Counted from the first letter of the stretch, positions 1-11,232 are shown. The stretch: DNA of 64,000 nucleotides from Spirometra erinaceieuropaei (GCA_902702965.1 CACRXP010000692.1:279940-343939), one strand, 5' to 3'. Translations and numbers: made by a program. The notes: generated by a model not told the origin, from the letters alone.

Positions 1-499
1 TTTTTGAGGAGACGTCTGCTTCTGATGTGGCTTTGGCGTGTAACTTCCAATTTGGGTATAAGACGCCGTAGGTGTCGAATAGCTGAGCTCTCGTCCTTAG
101 GACATTTATTCCAACACATCATGCTTAAATCACACTAGTGGCCAATAAGCATGCTGTGTGTCAGAGAAGGTTCATCTAATTGATCGTTTCCGGAGATCTT
201 AACTTTGGAGGGTATTAAGTGGGGGGGGGAGAATTCTCACACCCGGATTGTGGGGGCATAGTAGATGGCAGCCAAACCACAGTTCATATAGCTCATTCGA
301 CGCTGTTTCACTGTTAAGTATGGTGTTAGAAGTGTCATTGCCTTTCGCGTGGGTCGTTATGTAAACGACTATCTTCTCCCCTTTGCGGTGTGCATGGCGG
401 CCATGAACTCGGCTCTTTTCCTAGAAACCAAAGGAGATAACCAATAACTTTACAGATTTAGATTAGTAACTAGAGAGACGCTGTAGCAGGCCTTCTGTT
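1..499. other. Unassigned sequence, presumed RIM intron
   Basis: No exon, repeat partner or RNA gene was recognised. A short G-run lies near 220-230. The position upstream of an internal exon makes it intronic by inference. Confidence 0.4.
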
Positions 500-985
500 G
501 CGACTTTAAACTGTGTTTGATGTTGTCTCCGATTCCGCTGCGTTGAGTTCTTCCGTAAAGCCATTGTTTGTAATAAGAATTAAGATTCTTGGTTAAGGCA
601 GGATGACAACAATGTTGTGCTGCTAGTGAAATCGTTCGGCTTTTGGCTAGTACCTGTGCCGTTCGTATGGTATCACCTTACCCTAAAGTATACTACTAGC
701 TGCCTGTTGGTAGTTAATGAATCTTACGCGGCTACCGGCTGTGGCTGATGGACTTTGGTCCAAATATTCATGTATAAAATTCTCGGTCTGTGCCTATAGA
801 CCTTGAATAAACTTATCTACTCCAACTTCGTAGAAAATTTCTGAGGAAATTAAAAGGCGACAACTCTAAACTGGGTCTGACGTTGTCTCCGGTTCCGCTC
901 CGTAGTCATTGTTTGTAATAAGAATAAAAGTGCGTGGTTAAAACAGGATGATATCAATGTTGTACTGCTAGTAAAATCGTTTGGG
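500..985. repeat. Direct repeat pair bracketing a dispersed-repeat copy
   Basis: About 130-140 bp at 500-641 recurs at 857-985 in the same orientation, sharing TGTTGTCTCC, TTCCGCT and TTGTTTGTAATAAGAAT with scattered differences. Between them, about 647-862 is a copy of a second repeat whose reverse complement lies at about 12525-12745. Both sit in RIM intronic sequence. The origin of the pair is unclear. Confidence 0.6.
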
Positions 986-1179
986 GTTCAACGAAGGCAG
1001 GCAATATTTTAATTCAAATTACCTGTCTGCTATCAATTCCCTGACTCTCAATTCGAGCCGGACCCCCATCGATTGCAAGTTCAGTAGTACATGTTATCCA
1101 TTTGTTGTTTATATTAGCGCACTTTTGTATCAGCGGTCACTTTCAATCATTTCGTGCTCTCCGTTTCTGCCTCGAACAG

Positions 1180-1832
1180 AATTCCAAGGTTTACTGTCTC
1201 TGAGGACGATCAGAGTATCCTCTCTGATGGTTCTGAGATCTCCGAGTTCTCTAACTTCTCCAAGCTGAGTCTTCAGTCACCGCCAGCGAACTCGGCGTCA
1301 CAACCTCGAGACTACGGTGGGGAAACTGAATTTGCGTCCTCATTGCCGCGCAAACGCCAGCAGCACCGACCGCAGCGCCAAACCTCCGTGTCAGCAGGTG
1401 CCAGCTACACAACTACTGAGCGCAGCGCTCGCCGGGCATCGCACCGGAGGCAGGAAGAGCGGCCAGAGCTGTTGGAAGAGCTGGAGGAACCAGAGGCTAG
1501 CAGCTCGGTGCCTAATCGCACGGGTCTGGAACAGTCTGAGAACTTCTCAGTGCCGTCCATGGAGCCCCCGTCAGCGCAGGAAGACGAGATCAGTGGACCG
1601 ACAACCGTCGGTGCGACGTCTTCCGGCAGGCCACCTGCTCCTTCCCTCGACTCCCACGATGACCAACAGACGTCGGCGGCCGAGGGTTCGGGTGACCAGG
1701 AGTCATCTAAAATGAGTTCTGAGGGCAAGACACCCCGTTCAAGCAGCATCCGCAAGCGCCGACCCAGTATTGGACACAAATTTTCCAATGTCCTACGGAT
1801 ATCGAAAAAGTCGACCAGCCAATCGAATAGCG
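1180..1832 (+). CDS. RIMS: RIM (regulating synaptic membrane exocytosis) internal exon A, serine-rich linker
   Basis: First visible exon of a gene read as RIM, the presynaptic active-zone scaffold that binds Rab3 and Munc13 and recruits calcium channels. It encodes about 217 residues of low-complexity Ser/Pro/Glu-rich linker. It opens with an acidic/serine stretch (EDDQSILSDGSEISEFS) and closes with a basic cluster (SIRKRRPSIGHKFSNVLRIS) before the C2B-encoding exons. The acceptor is inferred as the pyrimidine-rich tract ending in CAG at 1177-1179, leaving one base of a split codon. The donor is GTATGT at 1833, leaving one base (phase 1), which matches the two-base start of the exon at 5359. 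The identity rests on exons B-D; the linker alone is not diagnostic. The zinc-finger, PDZ and C2A parts of a full RIM would lie upstream of the window. The 5' boundary is the least certain point. Confidence 0.75.
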
Positions 1833-2374
1833 GTATGTCTATGACACAGTCTTTTCTAACAATGGTTAGACCATAATATGCTGACGTGTGCAGGGAACAG
1901 GGTCCTAGAAAAAATCGTTTGTCAAGCCGTTTCGTTGGTCTTAAATGGCCTTAAGAACAAAACAAGGAGAATGACGCAGCAGAAACAAGTAATTTTGGTA
2001 ACGAACATATGAATGCGGTATGAAGTAGGGTAGTTTCAGTTTTACACCAGTTCTGCTGATAAGTTCATTAAACAGTTACCATAATTCGTCAAATGAATAG
2101 GCGTATGAAATTTACTAAATTTACATACCTCCCACGGATACCCAGAATGAATGACTACTCGCGCAATTCGCCCACCCTGTGTGTGCACACACGAGACAAG
2201 AGAGCAGACAGTACTAGACCCAATGCTCCTGCACGTCAAGAAGATCTCAGAGGTCCGCGGCCGTCCTCTCACGTCACGCGAAGTTTGGGTTGCACGCAGA
2301 CCAGGGACAACCGTCAAGTAATGAATCCCAACGACCTGCTGTCACAGTAGAAATGTGCGGAATCATTTGCTGGA

Positions 2375-3015
2375 TCTGACGCAGTTTTGGACAAAGAGCC
2401 TATGTCGGAGGAGCTGGGATAGTACTCTGAACGTGGGTGACAGAACGCATATCAATATTAGGGCCGGATTACGTTAAACCTCAAGTTGCAATTCATTCGG
2501 TGGGACCCGGCCACATCTTCGAGCTCGACAAAGTCGAATTCCGCGCCAGTGGTTATAATTTTGTGAGTTTCGAGCCGATTGAGTCTGATCCTCAGACCAT
2601 CAACAAGCGCAATTATCTTAAATGCTGGATTGTTTGGAGAGGATAATTAGTCACGCATGAAAGGCGCGTGTGAAAGCTGTCTGGCGAGCGTACTACTGAG
2701 TAATTGCCGATAGAAGCGAATGGGCGAGTTCAAGGAAGCAGTTCAGAAGAGGATATGATAAAATCTTCTTCTGTAACGAGAATTTACACGTCGATCAAAA
2801 ATATCACTGATGAACTCTCAACCATTAACCACTCGAATGCTGTCGCTCAAGCAATGATTGTACCGAGAATTGTTTTTGGAAAGGGGTGCGAGAGCAATTC
2901 ATTTCAGTCTGTGGAGTATCGTGATAACTCTACCCCATGTGTCTGACATCTGTCTGTTGCTGCTCCGGATTGTGGAGTTGGGTTGAATTCGAAACTTCGT
3001 ACAGAATTCTTCTTC
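2375..3015 (+). mobile_element. Penelope-like element fragment A: GIY-YIG region and 3' tail, degenerate
   Basis: Decayed PLE 3' piece in the first RIM intron of the window. Translated blocks TYVGG-like near 2400, VTERISI, then GPGHIFELDKVEF and QTINKRNYL align with the GIY-YIG endonuclease end of the other copies here (15.6, 50.2 and 63.2 kb). The following part (2704-2946) resembles the same downstream segment as in those copies. Near 2970-3000 a GGGTT..AATTCGAAAC block is a worn form of the hammerhead-like tail. It has stops and frameshifts and is not functional. Confidence 0.6.
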
Positions 3016-3555
3016 CAACGAGTGAACCTTCTTAGTTATTTTCGCGAATTCGTCTTCACGCTTTCGACTGAAAAGAATGTCTAAATAATCATTACTAAAC
3101 GGAAGCTAGTAGCATGTGTATAGTGCGTCATAACGGCACCGCTCCAGAGAGTGAACAATGCTACACTTTTCGTACATACAGCAGGTGGTCTACCCAATAA
3201 AATCTTCCTGAATTAACGAAATTAACTTACCTGAAACCCGTCTGAATACACCCACCAAAGCACCAGATTAACAATGAAAACGTAAAATAAGCATCACAAG
3301 TACTATTCCAATGATTTTAAGGGCAAATGTCGAAAAGCAAAAATCCCTGTCACGTGTGTAGACTCCAGTTTTAAAAGTGCATAATGCTTGTCCATGCAAA
3401 AAAAAACTGGTAAGACCGCAGTTGGTAGCCAGGCACTGTACGCTGATACTGTCGACGTATTTAATTGTTATCAGTAGGTGTGTTTACCTCGTCTAGGGAA
3501 CTGGATATCAGTTGGTGTGCTTCCACTGTATGAAGTAGGTCAGCCGTTTCGGTCA

Positions 3556-3840
3556 GGCAATTGGGTTTAGTGAGGGTTACGGTTAGGAGTAGGTTACGTT
3601 TGAGGATTAGGATTTGCATTATAGGGTCCGGCTTCAGTGTTAGGATTAGGGTTTAGGTTTATGATTATGGTTTGGCTTTAGGGTTGGGTTTCGGCTTCAG
3701 GGTTAGGGTTAACGATTATCAAATAATGATTAACCGTTTAGGTAAGGGTTACGGTTAAGGTTAAGTTATGGTTAAGGTTAAGGTTACGGTTAAGATTAGG
3801 GTTATGGTTAAGGTTAAGGTCAGGGTTAAGGCTAGGTTTT
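3556..3840 (+). repeat. Degenerate telomere-like (TTAGGG-type) tract
   Basis: About 285 bp of loose variants of GGTTAGG, GGTTAAGG and GGTTTAGG, all with the G-rich strand on +. It lies within a RIM intron and is not a chromosome end. Similar tracts occur at about 8.04, 53.4, 55.3 and 61.35 kb on + and at 16.39 and 59.69 kb on the minus strand. Confidence 0.8.
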
Positions 3841-4680
3841 TCGCATGAGGTTTCGTTGGGATTTAACTTTACAGCTTACCTTACTAGAACTTCCCTACAC
3901 TTCTTTTGTTGACTATTTTTTCCCAGCATTCCTCCACCCGCACTTGCACTTGCCCCACCCATATAACCCTCTTTCCCACCATTTCCGTAAGGCAGGGACC
4001 TCGCTTTCTGCCTCCCCATTCCTGGCTACCAACTGTGATCTAACCAAAAAACTAAATTAAGCAGTATACACACGGTAATGTTCAGGGGTTTCCGGATTGT
4101 CCTTGAAATATTAGTACTTCCTTCATGATTTCTAGTATTTTTAACCATCTGCCCATAAAGATAGATGCGGTGCTATGTACCTATCAAAACCTTAAAAATA
4201 AGATATTTCTTGAAAGCATTTACTGAAGTGGCGGGTGCGTGGGCGTTCTTTTTCATGCAGATGGCCGTTTGAATCACTTTTAAAGATCCACTCAAACATA
4301 AAACCCCAATCTCGAAAAAGCAAGCATTTACAACAAATTTCAATGATCAATACGTTTTTTATCAGTTGAGCAACTTCCTATAATAAGTTGCCTAGTTAAA
4401 ATGTGCTCTTGACAGATGTCCACATGCTTTAACTTCTACACGGCAAAACCAAGAGAGGAATCGACACTTTTGGCCATTTTTGACTTTCATAAAAAATACT
4501 ATGAATTCTTCTGTCATTAACTGAAAGCTTCATCTTTTTACCAAAGTTGAAGTCAATTTCGCTGTCTATGCCTACTTTATGACTCTGTTCTGTGATTATG
4601 AATGCAGAGAATAATGACAATATAAATACTGACATTTTGCACAAGCTGGTACTGCCTTAAAATTGTCATATCAGTTTCTT
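3841..4680. other. Unassigned RIM intron sequence
   Basis: AT-rich sequence with no recognised exon, repeat partner or RNA. Open frames are short and have no family resemblance. Confidence 0.3.
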
Positions 4681-4689
4681 TTAGGGCAA

Positions 4690-4900
4690 GAGGATACCAT
4701 ACTAGAAGCAGAGGTACTAGCTAAAAGTCCATACACGCGTGTTGCGCCGATATTCTACCGCTGCATGGCACAGCTGCGAGCGGTTCGGCTCGTCATACAC
4801 CAAATTCCGGTCTACACCTATTGATCCTGGTATATACTGATCTACTCCAAGTTCGCAGTTAATTTCTGAGAAAATTGAAAGAGCAACAATATCAGTTCCT
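4690..4900. repeat. Rearranged copy of the dispersed palindromic repeat (family P)
   Basis: Contains CCATACACGCGTGTTGCGCC and CTCCAAGTTCGCAGTTAATT, the two halves of the palindrome at about 12.71-13.20 kb, but in a partial arrangement. A minus-strand open frame here is just this repeat. Confidence 0.65.
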
Positions 4901-5358
4901 GTCATCTCGTTCCACGAGTTAGATCACATACTACTTGCATATGAGTAATTAGGGTAAGCAAATCCTGTGCATCTCATGCAATTTCAACTAAAATTCTGGT
5001 TTGCGAAAAAGAGAGTTTGAAAACTCATGCCAGTGTTTTTTAGGGCATAACAACATTTTTCGAAATCCCGCGCCGTAAATAGTTCACAATTTCAGTCTAC
5101 TAAAACAATAATTGGTAGAAAGCTTAGTGCGTAATTCTTTGGTCGCCAGACTACTTATCTAATGAATGACGGCTGAATTATCCGCTAAGTAAGTTTGGTT
5201 GTTTCCTAATCCGATAGAAAAGGCAATAAATCACCTCATTTTGTTGAAATTATCCCTTTTGTACACTGCTTGCTTTTTTTTCCTGTAGTCCCATTTGCTT
5301 GGCAGCAGGCGGTATTGGCTCTATCTCATGGTCAGAGCCACGTATTTCTTTTTTCTAG

Positions 5359-5620
5359 AGAAGAAAAGTAAGGCGTCTTTCCAGCGCAGTGAGGAAGTAC
5401 TACCGGCGCACATCCATCCAAATGAGAAGACGACGCTTTCAGGTTACACCGCGCCCGGAGCCGTGGCTGAAGGTGCTGGTTTCGGAGGTATTGCAGCTAG
5501 CAGTGCTCAAACGCTTCGCTCAAGTCCTGCAGCCGTGGGATCGAAGAGTTCGGCTCACGGTGCCCAGCTCCAACAGGGGGCAGCAGCAGCCCACAAGCGG
5601 GATCTTCTGCCTCTCGATAT
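5359..5620 (+). CDS. RIMS: RIM internal exon B
   Basis: Short exon of about 87 codons beginning EKKSKASFQRSEEVLP, a block I recognise as resembling the region just before C2B in invertebrate RIM proteins (from memory of the family, not a search). The remainder is Ala/Gly/Ser-rich and Gln-rich. The acceptor is a T-rich tract ending in TAG at 5356-5358. The exon supplies AG to complete the codon begun by the G at 1832, giving Glu. The donor is GTATGT at 5621 after two bases of a codon (phase 2), matching the one-base start of exon C at 11621. Both junctions are phase-consistent. An overlapping minus-strand frame is also open here but has no recognisable content. The exon may be alternatively spliced, since exon A could also join exon C in frame through an AG two bases downstream (11621-11622). 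Confidence 0.7.
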
Positions 5621-5879
5621 GTATGTTCATACACTGCCCTTTCCATACTACTGAAATCATCATCTTCTAGCATATGCTTGCGGCGCACCACTTGAGTGAG
5701 CAGATTAACCTCATGCTTGAGGGGGGCTGTGTGGACTGTATTATCGTTTTTCTTTTGATTGTGTTTGTCCTTGGTGTCAAGGCGACTTTTATTTTTGGTA
5801 GCTCGTTGTTTTGCGCTCGTCTGCAAATTACTTAACCTGGGGGAGAGGGACAAAGCAAGTCTTTGCTCCTGTACTCCTG

Positions 5880-6309
5880 GATAGGTCGTTGAGCATCATT
5901 GCTTCTCGATCTAACGTGTTTTGTCATCTATAGACCAAAGTTGTCGATAATCTGGTAAGACCAAGTGTAGGCGATGCCATCGCATCCGTCCTTTGGCAGT
6001 TTTTGCATCCATTGACCCTCCTTTTTGCTGTAAGTTCAAGTTACAGATGCGTGTGAGGATTCTTTGAGACAGTCTGGATGGCCTACGCCGATTACGGCAC
6101 CATTGCTGAGTTGAGGACAACTCAGCAGAATGGAGGACGAGTTCCCACACAACGGGACTTCATTGGTCCCATTAGTACAACTGACTTCATCTATCATGAT
6201 TGGCGGTCTGCCAGATGAGCAGCTTAAAGAAAAACCAAGGAAAACTTTGCTAGGCTTTCGGCCGGCTGTAGCAGTTCTTTCGGAAAAAGCGACATCACCC
6301 AACTGAGAG
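5880..6309. other. Unassigned sequence between RIM exon B and the first long-TIR element
   Basis: No recognised coding or repeat content. It abuts the TA target site of the element that follows. Confidence 0.3.
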
Positions 6310-6311
6310 TA

Positions 6312-7305
6312 CAGTGCGTGACCTATCTCATGAAATGTTGGCTGAAATTCTGAAATGCGTTTTCGATTAGGAAGGACTACTTGGTCGCGGTTGTGATACT
6401 GATTATCATAAGGCATAATCTTATAACATTTCGGACTCGGCAGGATGTCGGCTTTTAAATGCACTTCTTTTCAATCTCCTGTAGAAAGCGCGCTCGGTAA
6501 AAAAATGACTACTTAAGTAGCATGCATTTTTCCCATTGGTTTTCGATGGTCTTGGAAATTCAAATATATTTTATAGAAACCACAAACAAAAATGTGCTTT
6601 CTTTTAGTCAATCAATAGAGAATCACGTCTTCTTTATATTTTATACCAAAGAAACGAGTATAATTAGGTTATAAAAAAAGTTTCTAATTATGAGACTTTT
6701 AGAATCGCGATATGTCCATTCAAGAAGCATCGTACCTGGCCATTTACCACTGCTCCTCATGAAATGTACAACATGGTCCGCATCCATTGCAAAATTTTAT
6801 GGACCCTGTATGGTATCTCTTTAATGACATAGTAAAATATGGGATTTTCTTTACGCGGAACGCATGCACCTTGTAGAGTGAAATCACTAAGCGCTAATGC
6901 AACGAATGATCAGGCTCCAAATTTTTCAGCAATTAGAAAACTTTTTTAAAACCTAATTATACTTCTTCCTTAAATATAAAATAGAAAGAAGACGTGATTC
7001 TCTATCGATTGACTAAAAAAAGCATATTTTGTTTGCGGCTTCTATAAAATATATTTGAATTTCCAAAACCACCGAAAACCAATGGGAAAAATGCATGCTA
7101 ATTAGGTAGTCATTTTTTACCGAGAACGCTTTCTACAGGAGATTGAAAAGAAGTGCATTTAAAAGACGACATCCTGCCGAGTCTAAAATGTTATAAGAGT
7201 ATGCCTTAAGATAATCAGAATCACAACCGCTACCAATTAATCCTTCCTAATCGAAAACGCACTTCAGAATTTTATCCAACATTTCATGAGATAGGTCACG
7301 CACTG
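6312..7305. mobile_element. Long-inverted-repeat, TA-flanked DNA transposon-like element 1 (non-autonomous)
   Basis: A 994-bp element with imperfect inverted arms of about 375 bp (6312-6690 and 6925-7305). The outer ends read CAGTGCGTGACCTATCTCAT and its complement, each bounded by a TA dinucleotide (6310-6311, 7306-7307). TA target sites and CAGTG-type ends fit the IS630/Tc1/mariner superfamily (inference). There is no transposase frame; the centre is AT-rich and non-coding. Related copies lie at 10268-11232 (complete), about 16.5-17.4 kb (worn), about 59.52-59.67 kb (right end) and about 61.76-62.3 kb (left half). Confidence 0.85.
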
Positions 7306-7319
7306 TATATATGGTACCC

Positions 7320-7660
7320 AAAGTAAGAGTAATATGAATGGGGTTCGGTATTTGGACGCCAATTTCAAATAACATCTCAATGCCGTCTCCCACGACATAC
7401 AATTCAAGCTGAAGGCTAAATTAGCCATTCTTCCTGGATGTCCTGTTTTGATGATTTAAAACCTAAAGTGTTCAGAAAAGTGACTAATACGACTCAGGTA
7501 TTGAGCTTCAACAGCGACCACCCAATCAGGCACAAACGCAGTTGCACCGCTACACCGGCGTGTCGAGACATTACGGTGAACCGGAAGACAAGGTTGCACA
7601 CTACACTATATCCAACGGATGCATAGAGCGAATGGGAACCCTCACAACCTCGTCACCCCC
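7320..7660 (+). mobile_element. Penelope-like element fragment, RT C-terminal portion
   Basis: Immediately follows the long-TIR element. It reads as a decayed PLE reverse-transcriptase end: a palm-like segment (HLNAVSHDIQF in one frame) followed by KPKVFRKVTNTTQVLSFNSD and HPIRHKRSC. It breaks off near 7660, where a second PLE copy starts. The block VTNTTQVL is useful because it shows the uninterrupted target of the insertion at 7973. Confidence 0.7.
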
Positions 7661-7664
7661 TTTG

Positions 7665-9275
7665 CATGAGTAAACGCGACAAGAGACCATCTTCAACCGT
7701 CATCAAATTTTGGCCGTATATTTACGTCGGAATCCGAAACTGTGGTACTCAAAGAAGGGGTAATGTGAACGAGGTTCGATGCGTGGACGACACTTTTGTC
7801 ATCATCAAACGCGATCGGCTGCTGGAATTCAAAGAACATCTTAACGCCGTCTTCTCGGACACACAATCCACAATGGAGGAGGAAAAATTGACCGGCTAGC
7901 CTACCTTGACGTCGACGCCTACTGTAAAGATTGTGGTGGCCATAAAACGAAAGTGTGCGGGCAAGCAAGTTAAGATGTGGTTATGCAGCCCCACCTGATG
8001 GACACAATGCTGTTGGGGTTGGGGCTAGAGGCTGAGATTAGAGGCTATGGTTAGGGTTCAGGGTTAGGGGTCAGATTTAGGGTTTAGGGGTTAGCGCAAC
8101 TGCTTCGCAACCGCTCAAAGTACAGCCACGCATTCCCAATAGTTTTTCTTTCGCATACAACTAGTTAACCTTATCGCCTGTGCGTTCCCGGCCCCACCTG
8201 CAAAAAGCCCTATTACCACCGGTCCCGCATTTCAGGTGGTTGAGGTTCGTTTACTTCGGGTGGGACTGCATAACTACATCTGACCTGATTAATATGACGC
8301 AAGTAATGTACTTTAACAATAATCACCCAATCAGCTTCAAACGCAGTTCCGTATCAGCGTATCGAGACGCACTGCAATGAACCGGAAGACAAGGTTACTT
8401 GACTGTTATATATTCGACGGATGCATAGAGCGAATGGGTACCCGCGCAATCTCGTCAGCCGCTGCATGCGTAAACACGACGAGGGACAAATTTCGACGGG
8501 CCTTAAGTTTTGGCGAGCGCTCCCGTACGTTGAGAAGGTCTCGGAAGCCGTTAGCCGCCTCCGTAAAAAACTTGGATTTTAATTGCACACAGACCAGAGG
8601 CGACCATCGGGCGCCAGGTCGTTATGCCGAAAGACCCACTACCACGGCAAAAAACGCCTGGAGTTCTTTACCGGATCTGGTGCAGCTGCGGATAAAGCAA
8701 CTACATCGGAGAAACTGGAAGACTGCTCCGAGCGCAAATGACCGAGCGGGCAACAGCAGCAGTGAGAGGGAATGACACTAACTCGCTGCTCATTCGACGG
8801 GATCCGACAATGCTTTTAGGTTTGATGAGGCCGAAATCCGCACGAGAGTTTGCCAACCGTGTGAGCCGTGAGGCGCTTGAGTTACGGTTCTTCGACTCTG
8901 ATTCAAGTAACAGGCGCAATTGCCTTCCACTTTCACCTGCGACATTGGCTAAGCAAAGTTGCTGGCTAAGCGGGGGAGGGAGGGTGCGAGTAACCAGCAG
9001 CCACGGTGATATCAAGCCAAATGGCTGAGTAAACATCATTCCAAGAATCGACAATAGTGGTGAAATCACGACATTGACCACACGGGTACGAACCGACAAG
9101 CAAGCACCCCATCTGCTACCTCCCCCCTCCAACGAGAAACGTGAGTGGAGCCAATTGTGGTAGCCCTGTGGTTGCCCGGCAACCGCGCCCTTGTGCCTCC
9201 AACCACCCCTTTCTGTGACTGTCTCTGATAACGAGTTCGAGTGAGAATCCAAAACGTCACGCCAATAAAAGCCTA
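7665..9275 (+). mobile_element. Penelope-like element copy B: RT palm to 3' tail, interrupted by a TIR element
   Basis: The longest first-family PLE copy. RT palm motif CVDDTFVIIKRD followed by LLEFKEHLNAVFSD near 7780-7860. The reading is interrupted by an insertion (7973-8288), then resumes with NMTQVMYFNNNHPISFKR at 8290. The GIY-YIG block SNYIGETGRLLRAQMTE is near 8690-8740, then the C-terminal region with frameshifts. The 3' tail ends with a worn hammerhead-like motif (CTGATAA at 9225, AAAACGTCAC at 9251) and AATAAA near 9264. Several frame breaks make it inactive. PLEs pair an RT with a GIY-YIG endonuclease (established family knowledge). Confidence 0.8.
7973..8288. mobile_element. Small TIR element carrying a telomere-like array (copy 1), nested in a PLE
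   Basis: Begins AGATGTGGTTATGCAGCC at 7973; the complement of this end lies at about 8258-8281. Direct TTA trinucleotides (7970-7972 and 8289-8291) look like the target duplication. Inside, about 8030-8100 is GGTTAGGG-like repeat, then a unique body containing CCCGGCCCCACCTG-type sequence shared with copy 2 at 61120-61672. Removing the element restores the PLE reading between KTKV..QA and N.TQV. No coding capacity: a MITE-like element. Confidence 0.8.
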
Positions 9276-9545
9276 GGGTAGGCGATCGTATCGTCGTATT
9301 CTGAACTGCTTCCTTGAATCGACCTGCTCACTTCTATCAGCAGCGTAAATTACTGTCTCAGGGGGTGAATAAAAGGTGGAATGGTGACCCCCTTAAGGGG
9401 TCGGTCACAAGTCCTATTTCAAGCCCGTTATCAGCAGCGTCTAGGCGGCTACTGTGGCAGATGGGTTGGACTTTCAAGCTTCACTTCGACCTAGGTAAAA
9501 TGAAGAGTATTAAGGCCTAATGTTAATGACAATAATCATGACCAG

Positions 9546-10112
9546 CTGAGAAAAAGTTAGTGCTCACCGGATCGAGGGAATTGTATTGACGTTTCGGTGA
9601 GCTTGGCCGGCTCTCCATTATCAAAGCGTTTAATGCTAAAAATCGACCAGAATTTTGAATAGACAGTCATACTAGTTGGCCTTTGGCCGATCGATTTTTT
9701 CTTCTTTCGTTGCCTTGGCCTACTGACCGTCGTTTATCAAAATACAAATACAGTGGACACCTATCGATCTTCGAGCCTAGCAAAACTACTTTTTAATTCA
9801 ACATTAGATTGGAACTTAAACATGCCACAGGCACGGTTCAGTCCCAGGTCCTTTCAATAGCTCAGCTCGGAGACCCCGAAAGTTCAGGTTAACAAGCCTA
9901 AGAGATCCAGGTCGATAATCTGAGGAAAAAAGAGGTGTTCATCGGATCGAGTTAATTGTCTTGCTGATGAATCGAAGAGCTTTGCCAGCTCTCCATTATC
10001 AAAGCGTCTAGTGCTAAAGTCGATCGGAATTTTGAATAGACAGCTGGATTAGTTGGCCTTGGTCCGAGCGATTTTTTTCTTCTTTCGCTGCCCTGGCCTA
10101 CTGGCCGTCGTT
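9546..10112. repeat. Two direct copies of a ~190-bp repeat (family H) with a minus-strand hammerhead-like motif
   Basis: 9546-9738 and 9921-10112 share GCTCACCGGATCGAG-type starts, CTCTCCATTATCAAAGCGT and GAATTTTGAATAGACAG, ending in TTTCTTCTTTCG.TGCC.TGG. A third, shorter copy is at 58661-58816. On the minus strand the unit reads TTGATAA, a stem-loop, then GAAACGTCA in copy 1, resembling the PLE-tail hammerhead core. Confidence 0.8.
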
Positions 10113-10267
10113 TCTGATTGTTGGTGGTCTCCTGTGTTGTGTGTCGTCACCTCAACTGCAGTTAGTTGCGTCTGCGTCCCCCTTTTGGGTGAAGTAGTCG
10201 ACAGGCCGTGTTTGCTCGGTAATTTTAGGTTCCGTTTAACTGGCTTGTTCTGGTCATGGCGTATGTA

Positions 10268-11232
10268 CAGTAGGTGAGCTAACTCATGAAATGTCAACCA
10301 AAATTTCGAAATGCGTTTTCGTTTCGAAACGATTAATTACGTATGGCTGTAAAACTAATCATCATTCAGCATAATTCTATAATAATTCATTTACCTCAGG
10401 ATGCAGGCTTTCGAATGACCTTCTTTTCGGCTGCGTGCAGAAATTATTCTCTGTGAAAAATGACTACTTATATAACATGTATTTTTCTCATTAATTTTCA
10501 TTGCTCTTGCAAATCCAATTATATTTCATAGAAAAGATTTATGAAAATATTCATTCTACTGCCCATTCGGTAGAAGGTTATGTCTTCGTTCAACTTGATA
10601 CCCGAAAGAAGGGTGTAATTCGGTTTTCGAAAAGTTTTCTAATTCCCGAATAATTCTGAACCCGACCTGCCGTTACACCGGCATTCAGGCTTTCCAAACT
10701 ACAGACCGTATATTTTCTGCGTACGGAACACCATACTTTTCTCTACGGTAATGAGGAGGACCATATAGGATTCATAAAATTAGGCAGTAGATTTGAGCCA
10801 CATTGTTAACTTTACAAGCCCCATTGGTAAATGCAGAGACATGATGTTTCATGATCAGCCATTTCACGGTATTAAAAATCGCACAATTTTAAGCTTTTAA
10901 AACCGAACTGCACCCTTTGGGTAAGACGAATTTTCTAGAGAATGCCCAAAAGAATTAATATCTTTATGCATGTTTTCGATGAAATAAAATCAAATTTTTA
11001 AGCGCATTGAAAATCATTGAGAAAAATGCATGCTATATAAATGGTCCTTTTTTACAAAGCATAGTTTCTGCATGCAGCCCAAAAGAAGTTCATTTGAAAA
11101 CCGGCATCCTGAGGTAAATGAATTATTATAGAATTATGCTGAATTATGATTAGTTTTACAGCCATACTTAATTAATCGTTCTGAAACGAAAACGCATTTC
11201 GGTTGACATTTCATCAGTTAGCCCACCTACTG
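10268..11232. mobile_element. Long-inverted-repeat, TA-flanked element 2 (non-autonomous)
   Basis: A 965-bp relative of the element at 6312. Ends are CAGTAGGTGAGCTAACTCAT and its complement; TA dinucleotides flank it at 10266-10267 and 11233-11234. Inverted arms of about 370-380 bp enclose a short centre. It shares CATGAAATGT, GAAATGCGTTTTCG and AAAATGACTACTTA with element 1. No transposase frame. It lies in the RIM intron before exon C. Confidence 0.85.

Noticed and set aside
1405..1788. 127-codon minus-strand frame opposite RIM exon A
   Set aside because: It is the complement of a serine/arginine-rich coding exon whose plus strand has matching splice phases with its neighbours.
3556..3840. 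A chromosome end or true telomere
   Set aside because: The tract is degenerate, internal to a gene and flanked by unique sequence; other tracts occur in both orientations along the window.
10049..10297. Overlapping open frames on both strands near 10.05-10.3 kb
   Set aside because: They lie across family H repeat and the start of a long-TIR element; neither strand shows a motif.
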